Position numbers and translations under genes: made by a program | Assembly (NCBI RefSeq): GCF_001584145.1 | Contig: NZ_CP013232.1 | Coordinates: 3,100,001 to 3,164,000, forward strand | From: Collimonas fungivorans | GTDB lineage: Bacteria; Pseudomonadota; Gammaproteobacteria; Burkholderiales; Burkholderiaceae_D | Direction of reading: 5' to 3' | DNA: 64,000 bases | Part shown: positions 36,001-43,766 of the stretch, one piece after another | Layout of the letters: the number at the start of each line of letters is the position of its first letter | Numbering within the stretch: position 1 is the first letter of the stretch | The notes under the pieces: generated by a model | Database searches by the model: none | What the model was told of the DNA's origin: nothing | Seen by the model: the letters and a program-made list of their open reading frames with translations, nothing else

Positions 36001-39000
36001 CTACGCGGCGCCCCAGGTTATCGTAGACATATTGCGTTACCGTGCCGCCAGGGCTGGTGACGGTCAACACGTTGCCGCTGCCGTCGTAGCTATATCGCGT
36101 CGTCAGCTTCAAGCCGGCTGGATCGAGCGTCTGGCTGAGCACCTGTCCCTTCAGATTAAAGCTGATCTGCGTCGCCACGCCATTGGCGTCCGTCGTCACG
36201 ACTTGCTGGCCCTTGGCGTCGTACTGGTATCGGGTAGTCAGGTTCAAGCCGTTCGGATCGACCTGGCGGGTGAGCACACGATTGGCCGCATCAAAGCTGA
36301 AGGCAGTGATCGTGCCCCGGGCATCGATGGTGCTGGTCAGACGATTGGCGTGATCGTAGGTGCTGCTGGTGGTCGTCGTCAGCGGCGCCGTCGTCGACAG
36401 CAGGTTGCCGTTCTTGTCATAGCTGTATTGCGTCACATTGCCCAGGCCGTCCGTGATGCTCTGCGTCTGGCCGTTGCGCGTCTTGACGGTCGTCACCTCC
36501 ACGCCTTCCGGCGTGGTCAAAGTGGTGCTGCGCGCCGTCGTGTTGTAGCTGTAGCGCGTCACATTGCCCAGGCCGTCAGTCTGCGCCAGGGTGCGATTAA
36601 ACGCGTCATACGTCGTTGAACGCTGCGCATTCAACGGATCCACCGTTTGCACGATTCGACCCAGGCGATCATAGCTCTGACTGCGGCCATTGCCGTTGGC
36701 ATCCACGCTACGGATCACCCGCCCGAAGGCATCGTATTGGGTCGACGTGGTTGCGTTCATCCCCAGCGGGTCGGCGACAGACCCAATCAATAAACCGCGC
36801 CGGTCGTAGCTACTGGTTTGCGTCAAGGCGTGAGTCGCATCGATATTGGTGGTGCTGAAGACCCGCTCGCCAAAGGCATCGTAGCTATACGTGGTGATGT
36901 TCTTGAGTGCATCGGTGCTGGTCGCCAAAGTGCCATTGGCGTTGTACGTAAAACTGCTGGCACTATCCACGGTGCTGTTGCGCACGGCGTTCAGCGCGCT
37001 GGTCAATGCTGCGCTTACCAAGCCGCCGGTCAGGCCGCTGGTGCTGACCCGGGTACCGTATTGCACGGTTGCCGTCAGCTGGCCCAGGCCATTGTATTGT
37101 TTCTCCGACACCTCGCCCAAGGCGTTCACCGTCTGCGTCAGGCGATTGTCGACATCGTAGAAGAACAGGGTTTTATTGCCGTTCTGGTCGGTCGTGCTGG
37201 TGCGCCGCCCGGCAGCATCATAGGTATGGGTCAGGCCATAGCTGGTCCAGACGGCGTCGATTTGCGCCTGCGTCAGGCTGCCTGTCAGTTGCGCATTGCC
37301 TTCTCCCGTCAATTCTCCAATCAGCCGGCCTTGCACATCGTAGCGGGCACTGATAGCCCGAATGTCGCTGGCGCCTGCCGCGCTGATCGTCTGCGTCAAA
37401 TGGCCAACACTGTCGTAGTTATATTGCGTTACGGTGCCTTCTGCATTGGTCTGCTGCTTGATGCGATTCAAGGCATCGTAGTCGGTCGTCGTCACGCGGT
37501 CATCGGCGCTGGAGACCGGGCGGAGATTGGCAATAGGCGTATTGGCGGTGACCGTTGCCGTTACCTTGTTGGCGTAACGCACGGTCTTTGTGACATTGCC
37601 ATTGCCGTCGTAGACCTTCTCGGTCAGATAACCTTCGCCGTCGATTTCTCCGGCAATCTGCCCCTTGCCGTTTAACAGGAGCTGCGTGACGATATCGCCG
37701 GCGCTGGCCGTGGGCAGCAATTGCGCCAGCGTCCCGGCAGCGCGCAGGCTTGCATCGGTCTGCGTTGCATAGCCAACCCGGCTGGTCACATGGCCCGCGC
37801 TATCGTAACGCTGCTCTGTGAGATAGCCTTCCGCATCCAGCGTGGCGCGTAACAGCCCGTCGTTATCATAAAAACTGCGGCTGACGCGGTCGGCATTCGA
37901 TGCGGTTGGCGCTATACTGCTTGCGCTCGGTGCACTACCCAGATTGCTTGTATCGATAAGGCTGGCATAACTGACGGTACTGACCAGGCGGGATGCGCCA
38001 TCATAGCGATACTCACTCACCAGGCCGGGCTGGCCATCTACCGTCTTCGATAAACGATTTGCACTGTCATAGGCGCGCCAGGTCTTGTGGTCAGCGCTGC
38101 CCGCAGCAGGACGGATAGTCGCCAGTGTGGCCGCTGTCAGGTTGCCCGCCGCATTGGCCAGTTGGCTGATATCAATGGCTGTTGCATAGGCGATGGTTTG
38201 CGTCAGCTGGTCGTCTTTGTTATACACATATTCCGTCACGCTACCGTTGCCGTCGATATCAGCTACCTTGCGGCCGTCATCGTCGTACAGGATGAAGCTG
38301 CGCACGCCCGTCGGATCCTGCGTCATGCGCAGGCGGTCGTCGGCATCGTAGACATACAGCGTCGTGCCCAGCACCTGCCCGGCATTGCTTTGCTGGACAC
38401 TAGTCAGGCGGCCAGCTTGATCGTAGGTGCTGATGGTGGCCAGCCCGTTGGCCTGCGTCACTGTGGTCTTGTGGTTAGCGTCGTCGTAGCTGGTGATGGT
38501 CAGCTGCTGCGCGGCATCCTTGCTGGTCAGGATCCGGCCCAGGCCATCATAGGTAACCTGGGTCAGTCCGTTTCGCCCATCGATCGTATTCAATAGTAAT
38601 CCGGCCTGGTCATAAACATACTGGATCACCGTCTGGCTGCCATTGGTCACGCCATTACCTTGGGCATCGACCGCGCTCCAGCTGGAGGATGTCTGCAATT
38701 GCCCACGCGCATCGTAGACCATGTCCGTGCGGGTGATTTGCGTTTGATCCTGGTTACCCGCCCATGTGTTGAGTGTCGCTTCAGTGGGCGCATCAACAAC
38801 AGCCAGATTCGCCACACCGTATGTGGTACTGGCATACTGAATGCTGCTGGTACGCTCGCCGTAGCTGTTGTAACGGTATTCGGTGACGCGTCCCTCCGCA
38901 CTCACCACAAAACGCAGCCGGTTGTGATTGCTGCCGTCATAGATATAGCGTGTCGTCAGCGGCGTACCCGGCTGGCCCGCCCCGGCACCATCCGGATCCG

Positions 39001-40228
39001 GCACCAGATACGTCGTTTCCGTCACCAGCTGGTTATTGCCGTCATACGTTCGCGTCACCGTATTGCCGGCAGCGTCACGCTGCAGGACCTGGTTGCCGTT
39101 GCTGTCGTACTGCATGTCGATGGCATGCCCCTCGCCATCGACCACCTGGATCACGTCGCCAGTGGCGTTATAGCTGAAACTGGTGCTGGCAGCCACGCCG
39201 CCCACTGCCGGGGTCGTGATGCGGGTCAGCTGGCCGGCGCTGTCATAGTCGTACAGCGTCTTCAGGCCCAGCGGATCGATCACCGTGGTGCGGCCGCTGG
39301 CCGTATCGTAGCTATAGCTGGTGATATGAGTCAGACCGTCCTGCACGGTCGCGATCCTGTAATCGGCGCCGACCTGGACATAGGTAAAACTCTGGCTGCT
39401 GCCGTCGCTTTGCGTCACGCTGGCGATTCGTTTGCTACTACCGTCGTAGGTATAGGTCGTGCGGTAAACCTGGCTATCGGCGATCGCATTGTCGGCAGGT
39501 GTCAGGTCCAGCGTCACGGTCGACAGCCTGTTGCTGGCGTCGTAGCTGTAACGCACCCGGGTCAGGGTGTGGCCGTCGGCGGTCACCGTACGGATCTGGC
39601 TCAGGTTCGTGCCGTTATAGTCGTAATAAGTGGCTTCCCCTGCCGCGCCTACCACGCTGGCGAGCAGGCCGTTGGCGCCGTAGTTGTAAGTGATGGCATT
39701 GCCGTTGCTGTCAGTCGAGGACAGCAGCCGGCCGCTGCCTGCGCCGTCGTAGACGTCCTTGCTTCCCGTGCTGCCGCTGGTCCAGACCAGCTGGTTGTGG
39801 CCGGCGTCGACAGCGATCGTATCGTAGGCGCCGCTGCCGTCGGTGCTGACATACAGTTGCCTTGCGGAATCATACTGGTAGGTCGACTCGGAGCCGTCGC
39901 GCCCGGTGCGCACGATGCTGCTGCCGGCTGCGGACAGGCTGCCGCTGATCCGCAGCTGCTGGCTATAGACGCCGTTGGACCAGTTATCGCCGTTGTCGTC
40001 GGTGAACTTGCCTTGGCTGTTATAGGTCCGCAGCGCCGCAATATCGATACCGTGGTTGACCAGCAGGTCGTCGCGGTCCTGCAGCACCAGGTTGCCGCTG
40101 AAGACATTGACATAGGCCTGCTCGCCATTACGGCCCTGGGTAGCCACTCCTTGCGCGCCACGCTGGCCCAGCGTGTTCATCGAAGTCAAACTCACACCAA
40201 GGCTGTTGCCGCTGACGATCGCTACCAT
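30023..40228 (-). CDS. N-terminal frame of the giant YD/RHS-repeat protein
   Basis: 3,401 codons. ATG 40228 is preceded by an AGGA ribosome site. No classical signal peptide is seen; the N terminus (MVAIVSGNSLGVSLTSMNTL) is followed by the DUF6531-like opening of RHS proteins (VNVFSGNLVLQDRDD). Dozens of YD repeats follow, expected to coil into a shell that encloses a toxin. Two nearly identical jelly-roll-like modules (INPGFSSMGSDGVPLGW, about 34500-35115; INSGFADIGSDGVPLGW, about 32665-33285) and further carbohydrate-binding-like beta modules lie between them. With the next two frames it forms one gene of about 5,280 codons. The probable role is contact-dependent or secreted antagonism; the secretion route is unknown. 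Confidence 0.85.
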   Translation of the reverse strand: MVAIVSGNSLGVSLTSMNTLGQRGAQGVATQGRNGEQAYVNVFSGNLVLQDRDDLLVNHGIDIAALRTYNSQGKFTDDNGDNWSNGVYSQQLRISGSLSAAGSSIVRTGRDGSESTYQYDSARQLYVSTDGSGAYDTIAVDAGHNQLVWTSGSTGSKDVYDGAGSGRLLSSTDSNGNAITYNYGANGLLASVVGAAGEATYYDYNGTNLSQIRTVTADGHTLTRVRYSYDASNRLSTVTLDLTPADNAIADSQVYRTTYTYDGSSKRIASVTQSDGSSQSFTYVQVGADYRIATVQDGLTHITSYSYDTASGRTTVIDPLGLKTLYDYDSAGQLTRITTPAVGGVAASTSFSYNATGDVIQVVDGEGHAIDMQYDSNGNQVLQRDAAGNTVTRTYDGNNQLVTETTYLVPDPDGAGAGQPGTPLTTRYIYDGSNHNRLRFVVSAEGRVTEYRYNSYGERTSSIQYASTTYGVANLAVVDAPTEATLNTWAGNQDQTQITRTDMVYDARGQLQTSSSWSAVDAQGNGVTNGSQTVIQYVYDQAGLLLNTIDGRNGLTQVTYDGLGRILTSKDAAQQLTITSYDDANHKTTVTQANGLATISTYDQAGRLTSVQQSNAGQVLGTTLYVYDADDRLRMTQDPTGVRSFILYDDDGRKVADIDGNGSVTEYVYNKDDQLTQTIAYATAIDISQLANAAGNLTAATLATIRPAAGSADHKTWRAYDSANRLSKTVDGQPGLVSEYRYDGASRLVSTVSYASLIDTSNLGSAPSASSIAPTASNADRVSRSFYDNDGLLRATLDAEGYLTEQRYDSAGHVTSRVGYATQTDASLRAAGTLAQLLPTASAGDIVTQLLLNGKGQIAGEIDGEGYLTEKVYDGNGNVTKTVRYANKVTATVTANTPIANLRPVSSADDRVTTTDYDALNRIKQQTNAEGTVTQYNYDSVGHLTQTISAAGASDIRAISARYDVQGRLIGELTGEGNAQLTGSLTQAQIDAVWTSYGLTHTYDAAGRRTSTTDQNGNKTLFFYDVDNRLTQTVNALGEVSEKQYNGLGQLTATVQYGTRVSTSGLTGGLVSAALTSALNAVRNSTVDSASSFTYNANGTLATSTDALKNITTYSYDAFGERVFSTTNIDATHALTQTSSYDRRGLLIGSVADPLGMNATTSTQYDAFGRVIRSVDANGNGRSQSYDRLGRIVQTVDPLNAQRSTTYDAFNRTLAQTDGLGNVTRYSYNTTARSTTLTTPEGVEVTTVKTRNGQTQSITDGLGNVTQYSYDKNGNLLSTTAPLTTTTSSTYDHANRLTSTIDARGTITAFSFDAANRVLTRQVDPNGLNLTTRYQYDAKGQQVVTTDANGVATQISFNLKGQVLSQTLDPAGLKLTTRYSYDGSGNVLTVTSPGGTVTQYVYDNLGRRVEQHVDPSGLNLTTSTSYDKKGNAVTVTDPRLNVTRYVYDANDRLTFVIDAQGNVAQTTYDANGKVLQTTKYATPISISGLSTAPVPADIQPRLANNAMDATELRRYDRDGRLTWIIDATGAVTQNSYDANGNVIKRLAYATRLGASDLAALKANAATVPAPAIDAARDRVTQIAYDALGRAIYIVDANGAVVEQHYDGNGNSIERITYVKTIPVGQPATLANIALQLKAVADPAHDGHVVNIYDRANRPTYTINSAGAVNQIVYDNNNNVVRRTDYVTPLKGPLTANIDLTALVPSGTNQLINPGFSSMGSDGVPLGWSYGDWRASANAKGVNLNLDWSVNKTSFGEQTFYMRQIGRDPVDSYQEIYQFVNVAAGKNYSFSAYVGAPRATSEVLIQWYGANGQPISVAPVNSASQDTALDQLSGGSMLEGYKRVYASGVAPPGAVRARLILRKDNTDVGQTDSWVFATRMQFEEIAAGTTAPSAWTPTILSGADDKIIRNVYDAANRQIYSVDAIGAVTQQIYDANGQVTQTIKYAKPIAVPGAGGTDGKTLSLSSPVNDAGRLDGSVYAPIDTSKQYIVRARVRQVSGEGGFYLGVTTKDANGTPLANLSGGNFSYAGANNVKLTPDMGWQVFEGVISGEYTASAGVYDAHKFFTGSKSASPLLLYNYYGNTSTDANRTMEVDYVQLIDVATGAVLNPNADMSAGSASWTIGNAGQVRSVNKTTDILTAAQIQAQLATNQSSSLKVSYVAGTNSSASRALGSFKGGDTVTMSVRFKAGAQSAAGIFLGDAGGDTPYDNYVASAPVYGNDGWQTMTVTLTLKHDDMLWAYVYGDRDGAYHPAGSAVLYDNITVTSVQRGVVLQGDSDTAKFGTTAADNLDTSVWFVQGKAEQSAAQNGTSQVPGTGIGVNQLINSGFADIGSDGVPLGWAYGDWRVSADQKGANLNADWSVNKSVFGEKTVYLHQSGRDATNSYQEIYQFVNVDAEKNYSFSAYVGAHRATTEAIIEWWGADGKPMGIAPVNADSQDALQERIGGSTLDGYKRVYAAGKAPPGAVRARLILRKDNTDAGQADSWLFATRAQFEEISANATGPSAWTPTVLLGTDDQATRNVYDAAGRLMQQTKAAGTAAAGTISYGYDAMGNATSITNERGYTTTQQFDSLGRKTSTSVPVNRVDDTGPPQYAVTTTQYDAFGNAVKVIDPKGNAGYFYYDQDNRVVLQIDPLGYATQTSYTASGKPSLVVRYATPVSGTLSVSAPPALTTSAADAPTKLEYDQNDRLVKSTDAEGKFELFGYDGAGNRVSYQNKVEGVTISTYDGRGLLLSETLPITSRNSAGVLVPVVKQYSYDARGNRTQMIEAAGLPEQRTTSYIYDQNNRLITQIGDAVAIRDDKVWQWSVARPEQHWTYDAAGNKTSYTDANGNRTSWYYDAANRKVAELSAAGTLSEWKYDAASNMVSARIYGDVVGLPVGSALPTAVKPSNYRETDYSYDKNNRQITTRVDGATIAEQAVNGVVAGISTGSILTSQQYDAMGNVVVQTDGRGNQILSYYNAVGKKIAQVDAEHYLTVWTRDQNDSVTTEYRYAKALSTPASVTSDVSQLIKDAGVSADDRITISSYDRQNRLLTQSRLNLVSSSINGSGGLVTATGAATTRYVYDGLGNVTEKTEANGDVSDWIFDAMGRQTRTQGASFIDFEGVLVRPTTDTLYDGLGNVKQSIVRGKNSADDRVTNFVYDVAGHLSRKSTLNVDGWYEYYSDAVGNITEARVISKNSDGGKRLDATTVIYDAANREISRQLKSALNGDPNASVWSSGDIHQVSYNAYGEVVGKGVNGSYAEFAEYDNRGLLSKTNSGDGATKVYLYDANGNATVLIQSAGANLRNMTLDQIMATSLTQGSSSDPVTQAGIDSGGIHLMVSVYDRRNQLTETYQPTMRSAKNMITIEQFLTQQTGTNFAGSGLVTVGRPAPTLPSEPPRRNGKAAFPSIVLARQASRSHRHAR
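30135..30137 (-). other. frameshift 1 in the YD-repeat gene (G run short by one)
   Basis: Coding strand GTGACTGTGGGCCGACC: adding one G gives V-T-V-G-P-T-R-A-D-T-A-V-G and then runs in frame through SINSAGSAGITISQAREV into the 25467-30026 frame. Sequence on both sides is otherwise undamaged. Confidence 0.75.
32665..35115 (-). repeat. pair of about 620-bp direct repeats inside the YD-repeat gene
   Basis: The segments about 34500-35115 and 32665-33285 encode the same jelly-roll module with most residues identical (SDGVPLGW, NADWSVNK-like, YQEIYQFVNV, YKRVYA, AVRARLILRKDNTD) and are clearly alike at DNA level. They are likely an internal duplication and could recombine to delete the 1.8 kb between them. 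Confidence 0.7.
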
Positions 40229-40631
40229 ATCTCATCCTGTCTTCAGAAAGTATTGTGCGCAGTACCCAGAAATCTCAAAAAGCGATCCCTGACGCTGCTC
40301 CCTTCCAATACATCCTTGCTTTACAGAATTTGTTTAGCGTTTTCTAAAATATTTTTTACAGACTTCTTCTTAGCCCGCCAAAAAAATGTCATTTTTGCAA
40401 ATGTTCCAGCAATTAGCAGGCCGCGCTAAACTTTTTGAGCGACAGCCGGATATATTGGATATACGGTCGCGGGCAAGCAGCGATGTCCTTACTCGACGGC
40501 TCAGATAGAGGTGGAAATCTCTGCATATATTGGGCAATTACCTGTTTGCCGTTTTACAATGAGAACAAGATTGAATCGGCATTGTATTTTTCGCAATATC
40601 GATCAAGACATAATCAACAGCAAGGAAGTCA
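40229..40631. other. divergent intergenic region
   Basis: About 400 bp between the leftward YD-repeat gene and the rightward TPR gene, AT-rich near 40330-40400 and 40550-40600. A 66-codon frame at 40435-40635 is not protein-like. Both flanking genes should be driven from here. Confidence 0.4.
40571..40599 (+). promoter_or_regulatory. predicted promoter of the TPR genes
   Basis: TTGAAT (40571-40576) and CAATAT (40594-40599) are spaced 17 bp apart, 33 nt before the TPR gene start. Moderate match to sigma-70 boxes; pattern only. Confidence 0.35.
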
Positions 40632-41810
40632 ATGAGCGCAATTCTTTCCCGATCCAGTCAAGCCAACTCCGAAGGCAGCAAGCGCCTTGACCGGTTGCTG
40701 GGTTTCTTGCATAGCGATCCGCAAAATGAAAACCTGCGCGCCGACGTCTTCGAACAGGCATTCAGCATCGGCAATGAAGAAGTCGCCGAACAGCAGATTG
40801 CGGTCGGCCTGGAGCTTGGCCGCGATCCCAACGCATGGCGCTTCCGCGAAGCGCATTTGCGGATGGCCCAAAGACGTTTTGAGGAAGCAGAGGATTTGCT
40901 GACCATATTGAAGCAGCAAATGGAACCGCTACCTGCAATCTCGCATAACCTGGCGTTCATCGCCGCGCTGCGCGGCGACTACCAGACATGCTTTGAGGAA
41001 CTCGAGCCCTGGGCCAGTAAAGATCCAAGCATGGACGTTGATCCTTCCATACAGACGCTCTGGCTGAAAAGCCTGCATCATTTGAGCAAGCTAGAACTCG
41101 CCTTGCAATGGACCGACCAAAGACGGACTCTTGCCAAGCTGACGCCGGCAGCAATGGGCGTGGCGAGCCTGATCGCCATCGATGCCGAGCAAGCCGTCAA
41201 GGCGAAGGAACTGGCTGACCAGGCCCTGGCGGCCGGAGACGCCGGCCTCGAAACCTTGCTGGCCCGCGCAGCCGTGGCGCTGGCGGAACGCGATACCGCG
41301 GGCGCCCACCAATATCTGCTGCAGGCAATGCACAGGGAGCCGAACAACGGCCGCTGCTGGTCGACCTTGGGGCTGACGCAAATGCTCGAGATGAATATAG
41401 CAGCGGCTCGCCAAAGCTTGCAAAAGGCTGCCGCGCTGATGCCCGACCATATCGGGACCTGGCACAGCCTGGGCTGGGCCTGCTTGGTCGATAACGATAT
41501 CGACGCGGCGCAACAGGCATTCGAAGCTGCCATGCAGCTTGACCGCAATTTTGGCGAAAGCCACGGCGCCCTGGCCATCATCGCGGCAATGCGCGGCGAG
41601 AGAGCCAGCGCTATCGAACAAATCAGGCGTGCTACCGGCTTGGATAAAGACAGCTTGTCGGCGGGTTATGCTCAAGCAGTCTTGAACGGCGAAACTGCCG
41701 ATCCGCGGTCTTTGCAAAACGCCATGCACGGATTGTTCAGCACGCGCCTGGCGCCGATGGGCGAACCTATGCTGGACTTGCTGCCATCCCTGCCGGACAT
41801 AAAAAAATAA
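40632..41810 (+). CDS. TPR-repeat protein
   Basis: Protein of 392 aa made mostly of tetratricopeptide repeats. Typical helices are seen from about residue 60 to 345 (AEDLLTILKQQMEPLPAISHNLAFIAALRGDY; GRCWSTLGLTQMLEMNIAAA; GTWHSLGWACLVDNDIDAA; GESHGALAIIAAMRGERASA). No signal peptide or enzyme domain. A strong AAGGAAG precedes the ATG. It stands at the head of a plus-strand trio that meets the flagellar cluster tail to tail. TPR scaffolds of this kind are often found beside flagellar or type III export genes as chaperone-like or glycosylation-linked proteins; the link here is by position only. Confidence 0.75.
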   Translation: MSAILSRSSQANSEGSKRLDRLLGFLHSDPQNENLRADVFEQAFSIGNEEVAEQQIAVGLELGRDPNAWRFREAHLRMAQRRFEEAEDLLTILKQQMEPLPAISHNLAFIAALRGDYQTCFEELEPWASKDPSMDVDPSIQTLWLKSLHHLSKLELALQWTDQRRTLAKLTPAAMGVASLIAIDAEQAVKAKELADQALAAGDAGLETLLARAAVALAERDTAGAHQYLLQAMHREPNNGRCWSTLGLTQMLEMNIAAARQSLQKAAALMPDHIGTWHSLGWACLVDNDIDAAQQAFEAAMQLDRNFGESHGALAIIAAMRGERASAIEQIRRATGLDKDSLSAGYAQAVLNGETADPRSLQNAMHGLFSTRLAPMGEPMLDLLPSLPDIKK

Positions 41811-41901
41811 ACTATCCGGATTTGAGATCGCCCTTTCAGATCATGTGCACGCAGAATATTTTTCTGCCGCCACAGAGCAACGCTAAACCTTGAGAAATCA
41901 T

Positions 41902-42495
41902 ATGCAACCTTCATCTCCTCCACTTCATCCCCTGATGCAGCAGGCTATCAACGCCAGTCAGGCGAATGACAGCGATACCGCCCTGAACCTGCTTGAACAA
42001 GCCAGCCGGGAAGAGCCCGCGTCACCTCTGCCGCATTTTTTGACGGGTGCGGAACTGGCGCAACTGGGCAGAATGGCGGAAGCGGAGGCAGCATATGCCC
42101 GGGCCGTGGTGCTTGCGCCCGATTTTTCCATTGCCCGGTTCGAATTGGGCGTCCTGCAGTTCGTCACAACGCGGCCTGCTATCGCTCTGGTGACCTGGCA
42201 ACCGTTGCTGGAATTGCCCGATACGGATCCGCTGAAGCTTTTTGTACTCGGTTATGCAGAGCTTATGCAGGATGCTTTCGATGGCGCCTTGCGTTATTTC
42301 GAACAAGGCATGGTCGCCAACACTACCAATCCCGCCTTGAATGGCAATATTCGGCTGCTGATCGCGGAAATTCACCGGACGCTTGGAACGCCTGCGCCCA
42401 ATGCAACAACCGTCGCTGAGAAAACTGCGGATCAGGAGGAGCCAAGCGACAATCACTTCCTGCTATCCAACTACAATCAAAGCCGACTTCATTGA
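41902..42495 (+). CDS. TPR-repeat protein, second
   Basis: Protein of 197 aa with three or so TPR-like units (ALNLLEQASREEPASPLPHF, GRMAEAEAAYARAVVLAPD, LRYFEQGMVANTTNPAL) and a less ordered acidic tail. The open frame extends 4 codons upstream to a TTG, but ATG 41902 is the natural start. The layout resembles SycD/LcrH-type small TPR chaperones of type III export only in general terms. It lies about 90 bp after the first TPR gene and 33 bp before the next small gene, so the three are probably one operon. Confidence 0.7.
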   Translation: MQPSSPPLHPLMQQAINASQANDSDTALNLLEQASREEPASPLPHFLTGAELAQLGRMAEAEAAYARAVVLAPDFSIARFELGVLQFVTTRPAIALVTWQPLLELPDTDPLKLFVLGYAELMQDAFDGALRYFEQGMVANTTNPALNGNIRLLIAEIHRTLGTPAPNATTVAEKTADQEEPSDNHFLLSNYNQSRLH

Positions 42496-42528
42496 TTCTG
42501 CGTCTGTCATTTGAAGAAGGAACGCTAG

Positions 42529-42906
42529 ATGACCTCGATTAACGCCTCAGCACAGATCGCCGCCCTGATTCGCAGCCAGGTAGCTTCGCTGCGCAAACCG
42601 TCCGGCCCCGCCACCGCAAAAAAACAGACGAAGCAGGGACAGCTACAGGAGGAACGCGATATAGCCGGACTCATCGCGCAGCGGGTGCTGGTCATCGATC
42701 CGAATGAACCTCAGCGCGAGCGCAAGGCGTTCAGGATTTTCCTGGAATCGGTATTGCTTGCAGAGTTGGGCGACGAACTGATCAACGACCCGGCTTTTTA
42801 TCAGATGGTTGAAGATGTGCAGCTACAGATGGAAAGCGATCCGGAACTTGCTTCGGCGATTTCCCAGGCAGCCAGGCTGCTGCTGGCGCCGCAGAAAAAT
42901 AGCTGA
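42529..42906 (+). CDS. hypothetical protein, third gene of the TPR operon
   Basis: Protein of 125 aa, soluble and mostly helical. A Lys/Gln-rich flexible stretch at residues 28-45 is followed by an acidic helical domain (RKAFRIFLESVLLAELGDELIND, VQLQMESDPELASAI). No family is recognised. GAAGGA lies just before ATG 42529. It ends 28 bp from the 3' end of the convergent fliA, so it closes the plus-strand trio next to the flagellar cluster. Confidence 0.65.
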   Translation: MTSINASAQIAALIRSQVASLRKPSGPATAKKQTKQGQLQEERDIAGLIAQRVLVIDPNEPQRERKAFRIFLESVLLAELGDELINDPAFYQMVEDVQLQMESDPELASAISQAARLLLAPQKNS

Positions 42907-42934
42907 CGCAATACGATTTACGAATCGAAAAAAC

Positions 42935-43750
42935 TCACCAAAATACATCGCTGGCCTTTTGTTCGCGCAAAGCGTTTCGCAAGGAACGTAGCGCCTTGCG
43001 ATGAATCTGCGCAATGCGCCCGGCGCTGAGTTCGAGCGCCTCGGCAATTTCGCTGAACGAAATTCCCAGCAAATAATGACGTTGGATCACCAGCCGCTCC
43101 TGCTCCGAAAGATCATGCACCATGGCGCGTACCCGCTGCTGCAACTGCTTGAGCTCCAGGCCGCGATAAACCGGCATCATCTCGGTTGCAGTCTCGGCGC
43201 CGCTGTCGATCATGCCGGTGTCCGCCAACAGCCATGTCAACGCCAGCCCCACGCCGATTTGCGCCAGGTCGCGGAACAACTCGGTCGAGGTCTTGCTTGC
43301 CGCTTGCGCCGTTTCGTCGCCATCGAGGTTTTTTACCGCGGCAAGCCGCTCGCTCAATAGCCGCTGGCGCACCGCGATCTGCTGCTGTTTATCGGTAAGA
43401 TGTTCGAGGCCGTTGAGAATCGCGCCGTGCATCCGGCGTGCAGCATATGTTTTAAACTGGGCGCCAAAACCCGGATCGTAGCGATCAATCGCCTCCATCA
43501 TGCCGACCGATGCCAGCTGCATATACTCTGCAAATTCGATTTCGTCATGAAACCGTTTCGCATAGTATGAGGCAGCCACGGTTCGCGCATAAGGAAGATA
43601 ATGGCGAGCCAGGCTTTCACGCGCAGCGCTGTCGCCACGTTCGCGCCAGCGTTGCCACAGCAAGGATTCTTCGTGATTTTCCATCGACCTGCCGGCCGCC
43701 TCGTCTTCCTGAGATTGCAGGTGGCTGCCAAACGGACGCGAAATACTCAC
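42935..43750 (-). CDS. fliA: flagellar sigma factor (sigma-28 family)
   Basis: RNA polymerase sigma factor of 271 aa. Region 2 is seen in FAEYMQLASVGMMEAIDRYD and FKTYAARRMHGAILNGL, region 3 in the middle. Region 4 with its helix-turn-helix is ISFSEIAEALELSAGRIAQI after LSEQERLVIQRHYL. It lacks a region 1, as usual for sigma-28, and is somewhat longer than the typical 240 aa because of the N-terminal extension. It is the last gene of the flagellar cluster, 16 bp after fliP, and should direct late genes (filament, stator, chemotaxis) that are not in this window. Confidence 0.9.
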   Translation of the reverse strand: MSISRPFGSHLQSQEDEAAGRSMENHEESLLWQRWRERGDSAARESLARHYLPYARTVAASYYAKRFHDEIEFAEYMQLASVGMMEAIDRYDPGFGAQFKTYAARRMHGAILNGLEHLTDKQQQIAVRQRLLSERLAAVKNLDGDETAQAASKTSTELFRDLAQIGVGLALTWLLADTGMIDSGAETATEMMPVYRGLELKQLQQRVRAMVHDLSEQERLVIQRHYLLGISFSEIAEALELSAGRIAQIHRKALRSLRNALREQKASDVFW

Positions 43751-43766
43751 GGCGGCGCCCGGTTAT

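Noticed and set aside
26001..40429. Long plus-strand open frames (for example 27789-29312, 35102-36619, 38660-40429)
   Set aside because: They are antisense to the YD-repeat gene; the biased codon use of the repeats keeps the opposite frame open. No ribosome sites and no recognisable proteins.
40435..40635. 66-aa plus-strand frame before the TPR gene
   Set aside because: Overlaps the TPR gene start and promoter region; not protein-like.
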